A stretch of 64,000 nucleotides of DNA from Jatrophihabitans sp. GAS493. GTDB taxonomy: Bacteria > Actinomycetota > Actinomycetes > Mycobacteriales > Jatrophihabitantaceae. Location of the stretch: NCBI RefSeq assembly GCF_900230215.1, contig NZ_LT907982.1, positions 4,263,568-4,327,567 on the forward strand. The letters run 5' to 3'. The notes under the pieces are model-generated. The model searched no databases. It was not told where the DNA came from and saw nothing but the letters and a program-made list of their open reading frames with translations. Positions within the stretch are counted from its first letter, which is position 1, and the number at the start of each line of letters is the position of its first letter. The position numbers and the translations under genes are program-made. Below, piece by piece: positions 17,020-25,284 of this stretch.

Positions 17020-17802
17020 ATGGCCGTCATCGTCGCGCTCTTCGCGGTATTGGGATTGGCCATCGGGTCGTTCCTGAACGTGGTGATCTACCGGGTTCCG
17101 CGCGGTGAGTCGCTGCTCTTTCCCAGCTCGCACTGCCCGTCCTGCGATTCGCCCATAAAGAATCGGCACAATGTGCCGGTGCTCGGCTGGCTGGTGCTCC
17201 GCGGCCGCTGCGCGAGCTGCCGGGAACCGATCAGCCCGCGCTACCCCCTGGTCGAGGCCGCCACCGGACTGCTCTTCGCCGCGATGACCGCCCACTTCGG
17301 GCTCACCGTCGAACTGCCGGCCTATCTCTACCTGAGCGCGCTGGTCGTCACGCTGACCATGATCGACATCGACACCAAGCGGTTGCCGAACGCCATCGTG
17401 CTCCCCTCTTACGCCGTCGGCGTTGCGCTGCTGGTGCTGGCCGCGATCGTCAATCACGACTGGACACCGGCGCTACGAGCAGTGGGAGCGATGGCCGCAC
17501 TCTGGTCGATCTTCTTCGCGATCGTGATGATCCAACCCGGCGGTATGGGCTTCGGCGACGTGAAACTGGCCGGGCTGCTCGGGCTGTTCCTGGGCTCCAT
17601 CTCGTGGTCGGCGGTGATCGTGGCCGGCTTCGGAGGCTTCGTACTCGGTGGCGTGGTCGGGGTGGCCCTGCTGCTCAGCCACCGCGCCGGTCGCAAGAGT
17701 GCCATTCCCTTCGGCCCGTTCATGCTCACCGCGGCGGTGCTGGCCATGTTCGTCTCGACGCCAATCGCCAGCTGGTACGGCACGCTGGCCGGAATCGGCT
17801 AG
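17020..17802 (+). CDS. pilD: Prepilin peptidase / N-methyltransferase (A24 family)
   Basis: A 260-residue polytopic aspartic protease starting at ATG 17020, 1 bp after the previous stop. The N-terminal part has GSFLNVVIYRVPRGES and two zinc-type CxxC pairs (CPSC, CASC), as in bifunctional enzymes that also N-methylate the new N-terminus. The catalytic aspartates are in TMIDIDTKRLPN and in GFGDVKLAGLLG (the GxGD motif). It would process both pilins and the three minor pilins of this locus. Confidence 0.93.
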   Translation: MAVIVALFAVLGLAIGSFLNVVIYRVPRGESLLFPSSHCPSCDSPIKNRHNVPVLGWLVLRGRCASCREPISPRYPLVEAATGLLFAAMTAHFGLTVELPAYLYLSALVVTLTMIDIDTKRLPNAIVLPSYAVGVALLVLAAIVNHDWTPALRAVGAMAALWSIFFAIVMIQPGGMGFGDVKLAGLLGLFLGSISWSAVIVAGFGGFVLGGVVGVALLLSHRAGRKSAIPFGPFMLTAAVLAMFVSTPIASWYGTLAGIG

Positions 17803-17892
17803 CAATCCGAAGGCGCAGTAACTCAAGTCTCCCCCCTGATTACCGATCAGTTAGCTAACGTCTCCGCTCTCCCCCAAGCGAAGGATCTCGCA

Positions 17893-18918
17893 ATGGCAGC
17901 ACTGGCCCTCACCGGTCTCGATATCGGATCGACCTCGATCCGGGCCATCGAGGCGACGCGCACCAAGGATCAGCCGATCGTCACCAACTTCGGCCAGCTT
18001 CCGCTGCCCGAAGGTGCGGTCGTGGCCGGAGTCGTGCAGGACGAGGACACCATCACCAACGCACTGCGGCTGATGTGGAACACCCAGAACTTCAAGAGCA
18101 AGCAGGTCGTGCTCGGCGTGAACAACCAGCAGATCGTCGTCCGCGAGATCGATCTGCCGAACCTCAGCGCCAAGGAGCGCCGCCTCGCGCTGCCCTTCCA
18201 GGTACGTGACATCGTGCCCTTCTCGGTCGAGGACGCGCTGCTGGACTTCTACCCGCTCGAGCAGGTCGAGGGCGCTGAGCTCATGCACGGCCTGCTGATC
18301 GCGGTACCCAAGGCGGGTGTGCTGGCCTCGGTACGCGCGGTTGAGAAGGCCGGCCTCACGGTCAACCGGGTCGACCTCGCCTCCTTCGCCGCTCTGCGCG
18401 CCTCGACCGCCGCCGGCCCGTCGGCGCAGGCCGTCGTCGACCTCGGCGCGCATGCCACCAACCTCATCGTCTACAGCGAGTTCGCACCCCGCGTGGTACG
18501 CACCATCCCGCGTGGCGCCGCCGAGATCACCTCGATGATTGCGGCTCGTCTGGGCGCGAACATCGAGGAGGCGGAGTCGCTGAAGCGACGCGTCGGCCTG
18601 GACGCCACCGAGGGACCGGAGACCGCTGATGTGGTAGCCGAGGCCCTGCGCCCGCTGGTCAACGAGATCCGCAGCTCCTTCGCCTACTTCCGCTCCACCC
18701 GTCCGACCGACCCGGTGTCGCGACTGGCCCTCTTCGGCGGCGGCGCCCAGCTGCCCGGTCTGGCCGAACTGCTCACCCGTGAGTTGAAGGTCGAAACCTA
18801 CGTCGCGGACCCACTGGTCCGGGTCCAGGATGCTCGCCGGGTCGGTCGCCATGACGCGATGAGCCGGTTCGAATCCGCCGCCGCGGTGTCGGTCGGCCTC
18901 ACCCTCGGAGCTGCGTGA
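17893..18918 (+). CDS. pilM: Type IV pilus assembly protein PilM (actin-like)
   Basis: A 341-residue cytoplasmic actin-fold protein. It has an N-terminal phosphate-binding loop (LTGLDIGSTSIRAIE), a 1C domain, and a second phosphate/adenosine region (AQAVVDLGAHATNLIVY, ALFGGGAQLPGLAELL). AAGGA lies 8 nt before the ATG. It binds the N-terminal tail of PilN and links the motor to the alignment subcomplex. Its stop overlaps the pilN start. Confidence 0.93.
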   Translation: MAALALTGLDIGSTSIRAIEATRTKDQPIVTNFGQLPLPEGAVVAGVVQDEDTITNALRLMWNTQNFKSKQVVLGVNNQQIVVREIDLPNLSAKERRLALPFQVRDIVPFSVEDALLDFYPLEQVEGAELMHGLLIAVPKAGVLASVRAVEKAGLTVNRVDLASFAALRASTAAGPSAQAVVDLGAHATNLIVYSEFAPRVVRTIPRGAAEITSMIAARLGANIEEAESLKRRVGLDATEGPETADVVAEALRPLVNEIRSSFAYFRSTRPTDPVSRLALFGGGAQLPGLAELLTRELKVETYVADPLVRVQDARRVGRHDAMSRFESAAAVSVGLTLGAA

Positions 18919-19655
18919 TGTCCATGCTCACCCGACAGGCGCCCGATTCCGGGCCGGCCCAGCTGCCGGTCCCCGGCCCGATGACCATGATCAACGTCTG
19001 CGCCGACCTGCTGCCGCGGGAGATCGTCGAGGCCCGCCAGGGCAAGAAGGCCAAGAAGATGGCCATCATGGCGCTCGCCGGGCTGCTGGTCGTCATCATC
19101 GGCTGGGACGTCATCGCCCGCATCCAGACTTCCAGCGCGCAGAGCGACATCGACGCCGCGAACGCGCAGACCACGGCACTGACGTTGAAGCAACACTCCT
19201 ACGGCGAACTCAGCCAGGTTCAGTCGCAGTCGAAGCAGATCACCGCTTCGCTGAATTCGCTGCTCTCCGGCGACCTGCAGTGGGGTGATCTGATCGCGGC
19301 GGTCCGCCACAGCGTTCCCCAGGGCCTGAGCATCCAGACGCTCAGCGGCAGCCTGGACGCCTCCAGCACGAAGACGACTACGGCCGGCGGCACGGCGCTG
19401 CTGAACACCAGCGGGCTGGCCGAGGTCGGCACGCTGACCGTCACCGGCATGGCGTCGAGCCCGAACACCGTGGCTGCCTTCGTGGACGCGGTGAGCAAGG
19501 TACCCGGCGTCACCGCCCCGGTGCCCTCCAGCATCCTGCAGGCCGATGGGGGCATCGCCTTCAGCGCCGCCTTCGTCCTCACCACCAAGCTGCTCACCGG
19601 CGGACGCTTCAGTTCAAGCGCCGCGAGCGGCTCGACGTCGGGAGCGGGTAAATGA
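18918..19655 (+). CDS. pilN: Type IV pilus alignment protein PilN
   Basis: About 245 residues. The cytoplasmic tail contains INVCADLLPREI, the counterpart of the INLLP motif that PilN uses to bind PilM. One transmembrane helix (MAIMALAGLLVVIIGWDVI) and a coiled-coil/ferredoxin-like external domain follow. I chose ATG 18918, which shares one base with the pilM stop; GTG 18915 and ATG 18924 are alternatives. It pairs with PilO. Confidence 0.9.
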   Translation: MSMLTRQAPDSGPAQLPVPGPMTMINVCADLLPREIVEARQGKKAKKMAIMALAGLLVVIIGWDVIARIQTSSAQSDIDAANAQTTALTLKQHSYGELSQVQSQSKQITASLNSLLSGDLQWGDLIAAVRHSVPQGLSIQTLSGSLDASSTKTTTAGGTALLNTSGLAEVGTLTVTGMASSPNTVAAFVDAVSKVPGVTAPVPSSILQADGGIAFSAAFVLTTKLLTGGRFSSSAASGSTSGAGK

Positions 19656-20302
19656 CGAAGAACGAACGATCCACCATCATTCTCGGCGTTCTCGGCGGCG
19701 TTCTGCTGTTGATGCTCGGCTACTTCTTCCTGATCAGCCCGCAGAACGGTGACACCGCGTCGCTGAACTCGCAGAAGGAGAGCGTCACCCGCACGAATCA
19801 GCGCCTGCAGGAACAGATCAACGTGCTGAAGATGGACAGCTCCAAGCTGGACGAGTTCAAGGCCCAGCTGGAGACGGAGGAGCAGGCCCTTCCGACCAGT
19901 GCTGAACTCACCACCTTTGTCCGTAACATCGTCTCCTCGGCCTCGAGCGCTCCGGTCAACCTCACCTCGATGACGGTTGGCTCCCCCGTCTCGAACGCGA
20001 CCGTCGGCGCCGCAGTCGCCACCGGCACCACCAGCAGCACTGGCACCACCGCCGCCGCGCCTGCCGCCGGTCTCTACTCGATTCCGATCGGCGTGACGAC
20101 GGTGGGCAGCGCCGACCAACTGCAGGCCTTCCTGGCTCAGCTGCAGAAGATTCAGCCCCGGGCCACGCTGATCAACCAGACCGATCTGCAGGCCGGCACC
20201 GACGCCAAATCGATCAACTCCCAGTCGATCATGAAGCTCTCGGTCTCCGTCTTCGTCTCCCCGTCAACCGCGGCCGAGCAGCTGCACCCGGCTGGAAAGT
20301 AG
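19652..20302 (+). CDS. pilO: Type IV pilus alignment protein PilO
   Basis: A 216-residue bitopic protein. A short basic N-terminus precedes a transmembrane helix (IILGVLGGVLLLMLGYFFL), a coiled-coil (SQKESVTRTNQRLQEQINVL) and a ferredoxin-like domain broken by a Thr/Ala-rich linker. The start overlaps the pilN stop by 4 bp. It forms a heterodimer with PilN on the outer face of the membrane. Confidence 0.88.
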   Translation: MTKNERSTIILGVLGGVLLLMLGYFFLISPQNGDTASLNSQKESVTRTNQRLQEQINVLKMDSSKLDEFKAQLETEEQALPTSAELTTFVRNIVSSASSAPVNLTSMTVGSPVSNATVGAAVATGTTSSTGTTAAAPAAGLYSIPIGVTTVGSADQLQAFLAQLQKIQPRATLINQTDLQAGTDAKSINSQSIMKLSVSVFVSPSTAAEQLHPAGK

Positions 20303-20310
20303 TAGCAATC

Positions 20311-20892
20311 ATGTCCTCATTCACCCGTACCTTCGCCACCCTGGCCGCGGCCGGAGTGGCCGTTGTGAGCGTCGCCGGCTGCACCTCCGCGGCCAAAGTC
20401 ACGCCGGCCGGCGGAGCCACCTCCAGCAACAAGCCGGTGATCCCCACCCGATGGTGGTCTGACGCTGCGGGTTCCGCTGGCAGCAAGATCGACATCTCCA
20501 ACCCGACCGCCGCGGCGGCGGCGTTGAAGCCGGACAGCAAGACCTACTGCTCGGTCCTCTCCGACACACTCTCCTCGGGCAAGTCCGTCTTCTCCGGAGC
20601 GGCCTCAACCGACCCGGGGATCGCAACGTCGACCAAGGCCTGGATCGCTGAGCTGACGGCCCTCTCCCCGACCGAACTGCACGCCTCCTGGAACACCTTC
20701 GGTGATGCCCTCACCGCGCTGCTGGTCTCGGCCTCCAAGGCCTCCGGGGCGGCACTGCCCAAGCAGTCACAGAGCGAGCAGAACGCGGTCTCCGCGGCCA
20801 CCGCGGCGATCGGCTCGCAGGCCCGCTCGGTCTGCAACGTGGATCTCTTCCCCGGCGTCTCCGCGGCGCCGACGTCACCCTCCAGCAAATAG
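20311..20892 (+). CDS. Putative lipoprotein at the pilP position
   Basis: A 193-residue protein starting 8 bp after pilO. A type II signal peptide ends in the lipobox VAGC, with Cys24 as the lipidated residue. The mature part is short, Ser/Ala-rich and largely helical (around SVLSDTLSSGKSVFSGA and ELHASWNTFGDALTALLVS). I recognise no known domain and see no PilP-like beta domain. In Gram-negative loci an inner-membrane lipoprotein, PilP, follows PilO and connects to the secretin; here there is no outer membrane, so a replacement partner of PilN/PilO is plausible. Confidence 0.75.
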   Translation: MSSFTRTFATLAAAGVAVVSVAGCTSAAKVTPAGGATSSNKPVIPTRWWSDAAGSAGSKIDISNPTAAAAALKPDSKTYCSVLSDTLSSGKSVFSGAASTDPGIATSTKAWIAELTALSPTELHASWNTFGDALTALLVSASKASGAALPKQSQSEQNAVSAATAAIGSQARSVCNVDLFPGVSAAPTSPSSK

Positions 20893-20961
20893 CTGGATCT
20901 AGAGCCTGCGGTTGGTAGTTCGGCGGATTCAGGCGTTCGCCCGAGCACCAGCCGTATGGAT

Positions 20962-21005
20962 GAGGTAGTTCCGACTCGGCGGAGGGGTCGGGTCGGAGCT
21001 ACCTC
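20962..21005. terminator. Terminator hairpin at the end of the pilus locus
   Basis: GAGGTAGTTCCGAC (20962-20975) pairs with GTCGGAGCTACCTC (20992-21005), 13 Watson-Crick pairs and one G-T pair, loop 16 nt. It lies between the convergent lipoprotein and PH-domain genes and may serve both. Confidence 0.75.
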
Positions 21006-21034
21006 CACATACTCTGTGTATCGACGGTCACCGC

Positions 21035-21556
21035 TCAGGCTTGCGGGTTGATCCGTCCGTTGCGTCGGTCGCTGTCACGCTCGATGAGCTGGTTCAGCAA
21101 CTGCTGCTGCTGCGAGGAGTTCGGCAGGTTGTGCAGCGTCTCCTGGCCGTGCTCGCCGGCCGACTCGATGGTGACGGAGCCGGCCCGCACGATGCGATCC
21201 AGCAGCGACTGGGTGAAGGAGACATCGCTGATGCGCTGCAGCGAGATGTCACGGCCGGTGTGCCGGGCGATTCCGCGGCGGATCAACACCCGGTGCGTGG
21301 TGAAGACGTAGTGCGAGGAGCGCCAGGTGATGAGCGGCCGCAGCACCAGGTAGCCGAAGAGGCCGAGCGCGACCACGATGATGATGATCATCACCGCGTT
21401 GTGGGTGGCGCCGTCCGGGAGGTTGCCCAGACCGATGCCGACGAAGACACAGATGACCAGGAACCACGCCGTCGCTGGGACGAGGGTGATCCAGTGCGGA
21501 TGCAGATGCTCGACGACCGTCTCGTCCTCGGCTAGCAGTTTCTCCGGATACCCCAT
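21035..21556 (-). CDS. PH (bacterial pleckstrin-like) domain membrane protein
   Basis: A 173-residue protein with two adjacent membrane helices (LVPATAWFLVICVFVGIGL and a second at VMIIIIVVALGLFGYLVL), then a bPH2-type domain (HYVFTTHRVLIRRGI, IPL-type DISLQRISDVSFTQS). A Gln/Asn-rich C-terminus closes the protein. It belongs to the YdbS/YdbT-like family whose function is poorly defined, possibly membrane stress or lipid binding. The same protein commonly neighbours birA in actinomycetes. Confidence 0.82.
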   Translation of the reverse strand: MGYPEKLLAEDETVVEHLHPHWITLVPATAWFLVICVFVGIGLGNLPDGATHNAVMIIIIVVALGLFGYLVLRPLITWRSSHYVFTTHRVLIRRGIARHTGRDISLQRISDVSFTQSLLDRIVRAGSVTIESAGEHGQETLHNLPNSSQQQQLLNQLIERDSDRRNGRINPQA

Positions 21557-21586
21557 CTAACTAATGCCCTTCTCTGGCCGATTTCC

Positions 21587-22402
21587 TCACAGGCTATCGC
21601 CGATCGCTCGCAGATGGTGCACATCGCCCGCGCCGATCGCCAACTCGTCGTTGCCCTTCGTGCGCAGCAGCAGTCGCCCGTCGGCGTCGATGCCGGTCGC
21701 CGTCCCTTCATGGGCGCCGCCACCCGCGTGCTCGACGGTGACCGCGCGGCCGAGGGTGCTGCAGTGCGCGCGGTACTCGTCGGCCAGTCCGCTGCGCTGG
21801 GCGTCGCCGCCGGCGGCCTCCCAGTCGAGGTACCGGGTGCCCAGCTTGGCGAGCAGGCTCAGGAGCAATTCAGTGCGGTCCAGCTTCGCCGCACCGCTGA
21901 GCTCCAGGGACGTCGCGGCCGGAATCGGTAACTCTTCTCGGGTGTTCGTCACGTTCACGCCGATTCCGATGACCACTGCCGTGCCGCTGACCTGGGCCAG
22001 GATGCCGGCCGCCTTCTGCTCGTCCGGGCCGATCAGCAGGTCGTTGGGCCACTTGAGCGCGGCCGCGACGTCGAGTTCGGCCACCGCCTCGCGGAGGGCG
22101 ACGCCGGCCAGCAGGGCGAGCCATCCCCAGCGGGCGAGGTCCACCGCGGGACGCAGCAGCACCGACACGGTGAGACTGGAGCGGGCCGGCGATTCCCACT
22201 GCCGTCCGAGCCGCCCGAGGCCGGCCGTCTGATGTTCGGCGACCAGGACGGCACCCGAGGGGGCGCTGTCGGCGACGGTGATGAGGTCGGTGTTGGTGGA
22301 GGGCGACTCGGCCACGACCCGGATCTCGTGCCACGGAGCGGCGATCGCGTCCGTCGCGTGCAGGCGGTCAGGGTCCAGTGGTGGCCGCTCGGGCAGGCTC
22401 AT
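21587..22402 (-). CDS. birA: Biotin-[acetyl-CoA-carboxylase] ligase
   Basis: A 271-residue monofunctional (class I) biotin protein ligase that attaches biotin to carboxylase carrier domains. Key motifs are ESPSTNTDL, the biotinyl-AMP loop AEHQTAGLGRLGRQWESPA, and KWPNDLLIG. A C-terminal SH3-like domain follows. There is no N-terminal helix-turn-helix, so it does not act as the biotin repressor. It is 30 bp from the PH-domain gene on the same strand and likely co-transcribed with it. Confidence 0.92.
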   Translation of the reverse strand: MSLPERPPLDPDRLHATDAIAAPWHEIRVVAESPSTNTDLITVADSAPSGAVLVAEHQTAGLGRLGRQWESPARSSLTVSVLLRPAVDLARWGWLALLAGVALREAVAELDVAAALKWPNDLLIGPDEQKAAGILAQVSGTAVVIGIGVNVTNTREELPIPAATSLELSGAAKLDRTELLLSLLAKLGTRYLDWEAAGGDAQRSGLADEYRAHCSTLGRAVTVEHAGGGAHEGTATGIDADGRLLLRTKGNDELAIGAGDVHHLRAIGDSL

Positions 22403-22520
22403 ACCGCTAGCCTAGCCAGCCACCGTCCGGCCAGTTGTCCCCGCCTCGGCAGGTGCCGCTCTGTCCGTCGAAGTCCCGATATCCGCCCCGGAGGCGCAAC
22501 TTCCAAGGACAAAGCGAGGG

Positions 22521-23441
22521 TTAGGTGCGCTTCGCGGCCACCACCGCGTCGAAGACGAGCCGCTTGGCCACACCACGCTCCTTGGCCACCTCGGCGATCG
22601 CCTCCTTACGGGGCTGCCCGGCGCTCTCTCGCAGCGCGACCTCGTCGGCCAGCTGCTGCGGCGTGAGTTCCGCCGTCACCGGGGACGCGCCGGCCACGAC
22701 CAGGGTGATCTCGCCACGAACCTCCCCCGTTGCCCACTGCAGCAGTTCCGCCAAGGTTCCGCGGCGCACCTCCTCGTAGGTCTTGGTGAGCTCACGGCAG
22801 CAGGCAGCCGGACGGTCGGCGCCGAACAGATCGACCATGTCGCTCAGCAGCTCAGCCAGCCGATGCGGCGCCTCGAAGAGGACCATGGTGCGCGGTTCGG
22901 CCACCAGCAACTCCAGCGCCCGGCGCCGCTCCCCCTGCTTGCGCGGCAGAAAACCCTCGAAGCAGAACCGGTCCACAGCGAGACCGGAGAGCGCGAGTGC
23001 CGTGGTCACCGCCGACGGCCCCGGGAGCACGGTGATCGGTAGGCCGGCCGCGACCGCGGCCACCACCAGCCGATATCCCGGGTCGGAGACCGAGGGCATG
23101 CCCGCGTCGGTGACGACCAGCACGTCGCTGCCGTCGACCAGCGCGTCGACCAGCTGCGGCACCCGGGACGTCTCGTTCGCTTCGAAGAAGGAGACGATCC
23201 GTCCGGACGGGGTGACCTGGAGATCGGCGCAGAGACGTCGCAGCCGGCGCGTGTCCTCGGCCGCGATGATCGGGGCCTGCGCGAGCGCCGCGATCAGCCG
23301 GGCCGAGGCGTCACCCGGGTTGCCGAGCGGCGTCGCCGCGAGCAGTACCCGACCGGTTCGGGGGGTCGAACCGGAGGCTGCGGCAACCGGCTCGGTGCCC
23401 GGATCGGTGCCCTGGTCAGAGCCGCTCCCGGGGTTGCCCAC
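22521..23441 (-). CDS. rsmI: 16S rRNA 2'-O-methyltransferase RsmI (C1402)
   Basis: A 306-residue SAM-dependent methyltransferase of the tetrapyrrole-methylase fold that modifies C1402 in the ribosomal P site. Motifs visible are LLAATPLGNPGDAS, AEDTRRLRRL, VVTDAGMPSVSDPGYRL and VLPGPSAVTTALALSGL. A Pro/Gly/Thr-rich N-terminal extension of about 30 residues precedes the fold. It diverges from the pmt gene with only 23 bp between start codons, the same arrangement as in mycobacteria. Confidence 0.93.
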   Translation of the reverse strand: MGNPGSGSDQGTDPGTEPVAAASGSTPRTGRVLLAATPLGNPGDASARLIAALAQAPIIAAEDTRRLRRLCADLQVTPSGRIVSFFEANETSRVPQLVDALVDGSDVLVVTDAGMPSVSDPGYRLVVAAVAAGLPITVLPGPSAVTTALALSGLAVDRFCFEGFLPRKQGERRRALELLVAEPRTMVLFEAPHRLAELLSDMVDLFGADRPAACCRELTKTYEEVRRGTLAELLQWATGEVRGEITLVVAGASPVTAELTPQQLADEVALRESAGQPRKEAIAEVAKERGVAKRLVFDAVVAAKRT

Positions 23442-23464
23442 GGCTAGACCCTACGATCGACAGC

Positions 23465-25195
23465 GTGACGGCGACAGTGGAGGACCCCATCCGGGACGAC
23501 ACCACCCCCATCGCCGAGTCGGCCGCCGTATCCGCTACCGACCCCGCGGCAGACCCTGCTGCCGACGCTGCCGACGCCGAATCCGGGCCCGTTGCGCTGG
23601 AGCTGCCGCCGGTCGAGCCAGTGGCTCCGTCGCTACAGCCCTGGCATGACCCGCACCCCTGGCACGGCATCTTCCTCGCCACCGGTATCGGCCTGCTCGC
23701 CTTCGTGATCCGGGTCTGGAACGTCGGCCACCCGCGCGGGAAGGTCTTCGACGAGGTCTACTACGCCACCGAGGGGAGGGAGCTGATCCGCTTCGGCTAC
23801 GAGGACAACCGTGGCTACATGTTCGTGGTGCATCCACCGCTCGGGAAGTGGCTCATCGGCCTCAGCACCGCGTTCGCCGAGCGGATGGGGTGGAGCGCGG
23901 AGGTCGGCTGGCGGCTGGCCCCGGCGATCGCCGGAACCATCGCCGTCATCCTCCTCACCCGGGTCGCCCGGCGGATGTTCCGCTCCAACTTCTTCGGCGC
24001 GGTGGCCGGGCTGCTGCTGGCCCTGGAGGGGCTCTCGATCGTCCTCTCCCGCACCGCGCTGCTCGACATCTTCCTGCAGCCGTTCCTCATCGCGGCCTTC
24101 GGCGCGCTGCTCTACGACCGGGAGCGGATGCGGGCCCGGCTGGCCTCGCTGGTCGAGGCCGGGGTGCCGCTGCGCGACGGGATCCCCCGCCTCGGGCCGC
24201 GTCCCTGGCGGCTGGTCGCCGGGGTCATGCTCGGGCTGGCCGGCGGAGTCAAGTGGTCAGCCCTCTCCTTCTACGTCGCGATGCTGCTCCTGAGCCTGGT
24301 CTGGGACCGGTACGCCCTGCGGGCGGCCGGGGTGCGCTCGTCGTGGCGCTGGGCGGTGCGTCGCAGCTGGCTCTACGCGATCGGCTCGCTCTTCCTGGTG
24401 CCGCTGGGGACGTATGTGCTGGTCTGGACCGGGTGGATCGCCGGCAACAACGGCTGGAACCGGCACTGGGCCGACACGCATTCGCCGTCGGCGACGCTGC
24501 GCCTGCCGCTGGGGGTGCGTATCCCGTTCAACTGGGGGTTCCTGCCCAACGCGATCCGCTCGCTGGGCGACTACCACTACCACGCGTACACCTTCCACGA
24601 AGGCCTCTACTCGCCGCATCCGTTCAGCTCGAAGCCGTGGGGCTGGCTGGTGCTGGGGCGCCCGGTCGACTTCTACTACGACGGCAACGGGACGTCCTGC
24701 GGGGCCACGCACTGCTCGTCCGAGCTGCTGCTGATCGGAACGCCGCTGCTCTGGTGGGCCTTCACGCCGGCCCTCATCTGGGTCATCTGGCACTACGTGA
24801 CCACCCGTGACTGGCGGGCCGGAGTCGTGCTGGTGATGTTCGCCGCCGGCTGGTTGGTCTGGTTCCAGGACCCGAAGCGGACCATGTTCATCTTCTACAT
24901 GGCCCCGCTCATCCCGTTCCTGGTGCTGGGACTGACGCTGGCCCTCGGGGCCCTGCTCGGGCCGGCCGGGGCGGAACTCCCCTCGCTGCGCGAGACCGGG
25001 CGGTCCTTCGCCGCGCTCCGGGAACGGGCCTACCTCTTCGCCGAGGACCGGCGGCGCTTCTGGGGTTCGCTGGCCCTGACCTTCTACCTGGCCGTGGTCA
25101 TCGTGGACTTCCTCTGGATGTGGCCGCTCTTCCGTGGGGCGCCGATGCCGACCAACGTCTGGCAGGCCCACATGTGGCTCCCCAGCTGGATCTGA
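23465..25195 (+). CDS. pmt: Protein O-mannosyltransferase (dolichyl-phosphate-mannose type)
   Basis: A 576-residue GT39 enzyme that transfers mannose from polyprenyl-phosphate mannose to Ser/Thr of secreted proteins during Sec translocation. After an acidic, Ala/Pro-rich N-terminal tail it shows KVFDEVYYATEGREL with the catalytic Asp-Glu, then HPPLGKWLIGL. About ten membrane segments follow, with a MIR-free C-terminal PMT_4TMC domain (PKRTMFIFYMAPLIPFLVL). The start is GTG 23465. The Pro/Thr-rich tails of several secreted proteins in this window are plausible acceptors. Confidence 0.92.
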   Translation: MTATVEDPIRDDTTPIAESAAVSATDPAADPAADAADAESGPVALELPPVEPVAPSLQPWHDPHPWHGIFLATGIGLLAFVIRVWNVGHPRGKVFDEVYYATEGRELIRFGYEDNRGYMFVVHPPLGKWLIGLSTAFAERMGWSAEVGWRLAPAIAGTIAVILLTRVARRMFRSNFFGAVAGLLLALEGLSIVLSRTALLDIFLQPFLIAAFGALLYDRERMRARLASLVEAGVPLRDGIPRLGPRPWRLVAGVMLGLAGGVKWSALSFYVAMLLLSLVWDRYALRAAGVRSSWRWAVRRSWLYAIGSLFLVPLGTYVLVWTGWIAGNNGWNRHWADTHSPSATLRLPLGVRIPFNWGFLPNAIRSLGDYHYHAYTFHEGLYSPHPFSSKPWGWLVLGRPVDFYYDGNGTSCGATHCSSELLLIGTPLLWWAFTPALIWVIWHYVTTRDWRAGVVLVMFAAGWLVWFQDPKRTMFIFYMAPLIPFLVLGLTLALGALLGPAGAELPSLRETGRSFAALRERAYLFAEDRRRFWGSLALTFYLAVVIVDFLWMWPLFRGAPMPTNVWQAHMWLPSWI

Positions 25196-25284
25196 CGACG
25201 CAGCAGGCACCCCGGAACTATGGTGTTACCCAGCTCACTCGGGTGTAATCAGCTGCACAGGTACCGCGAAAGGACGTCCGCGCC

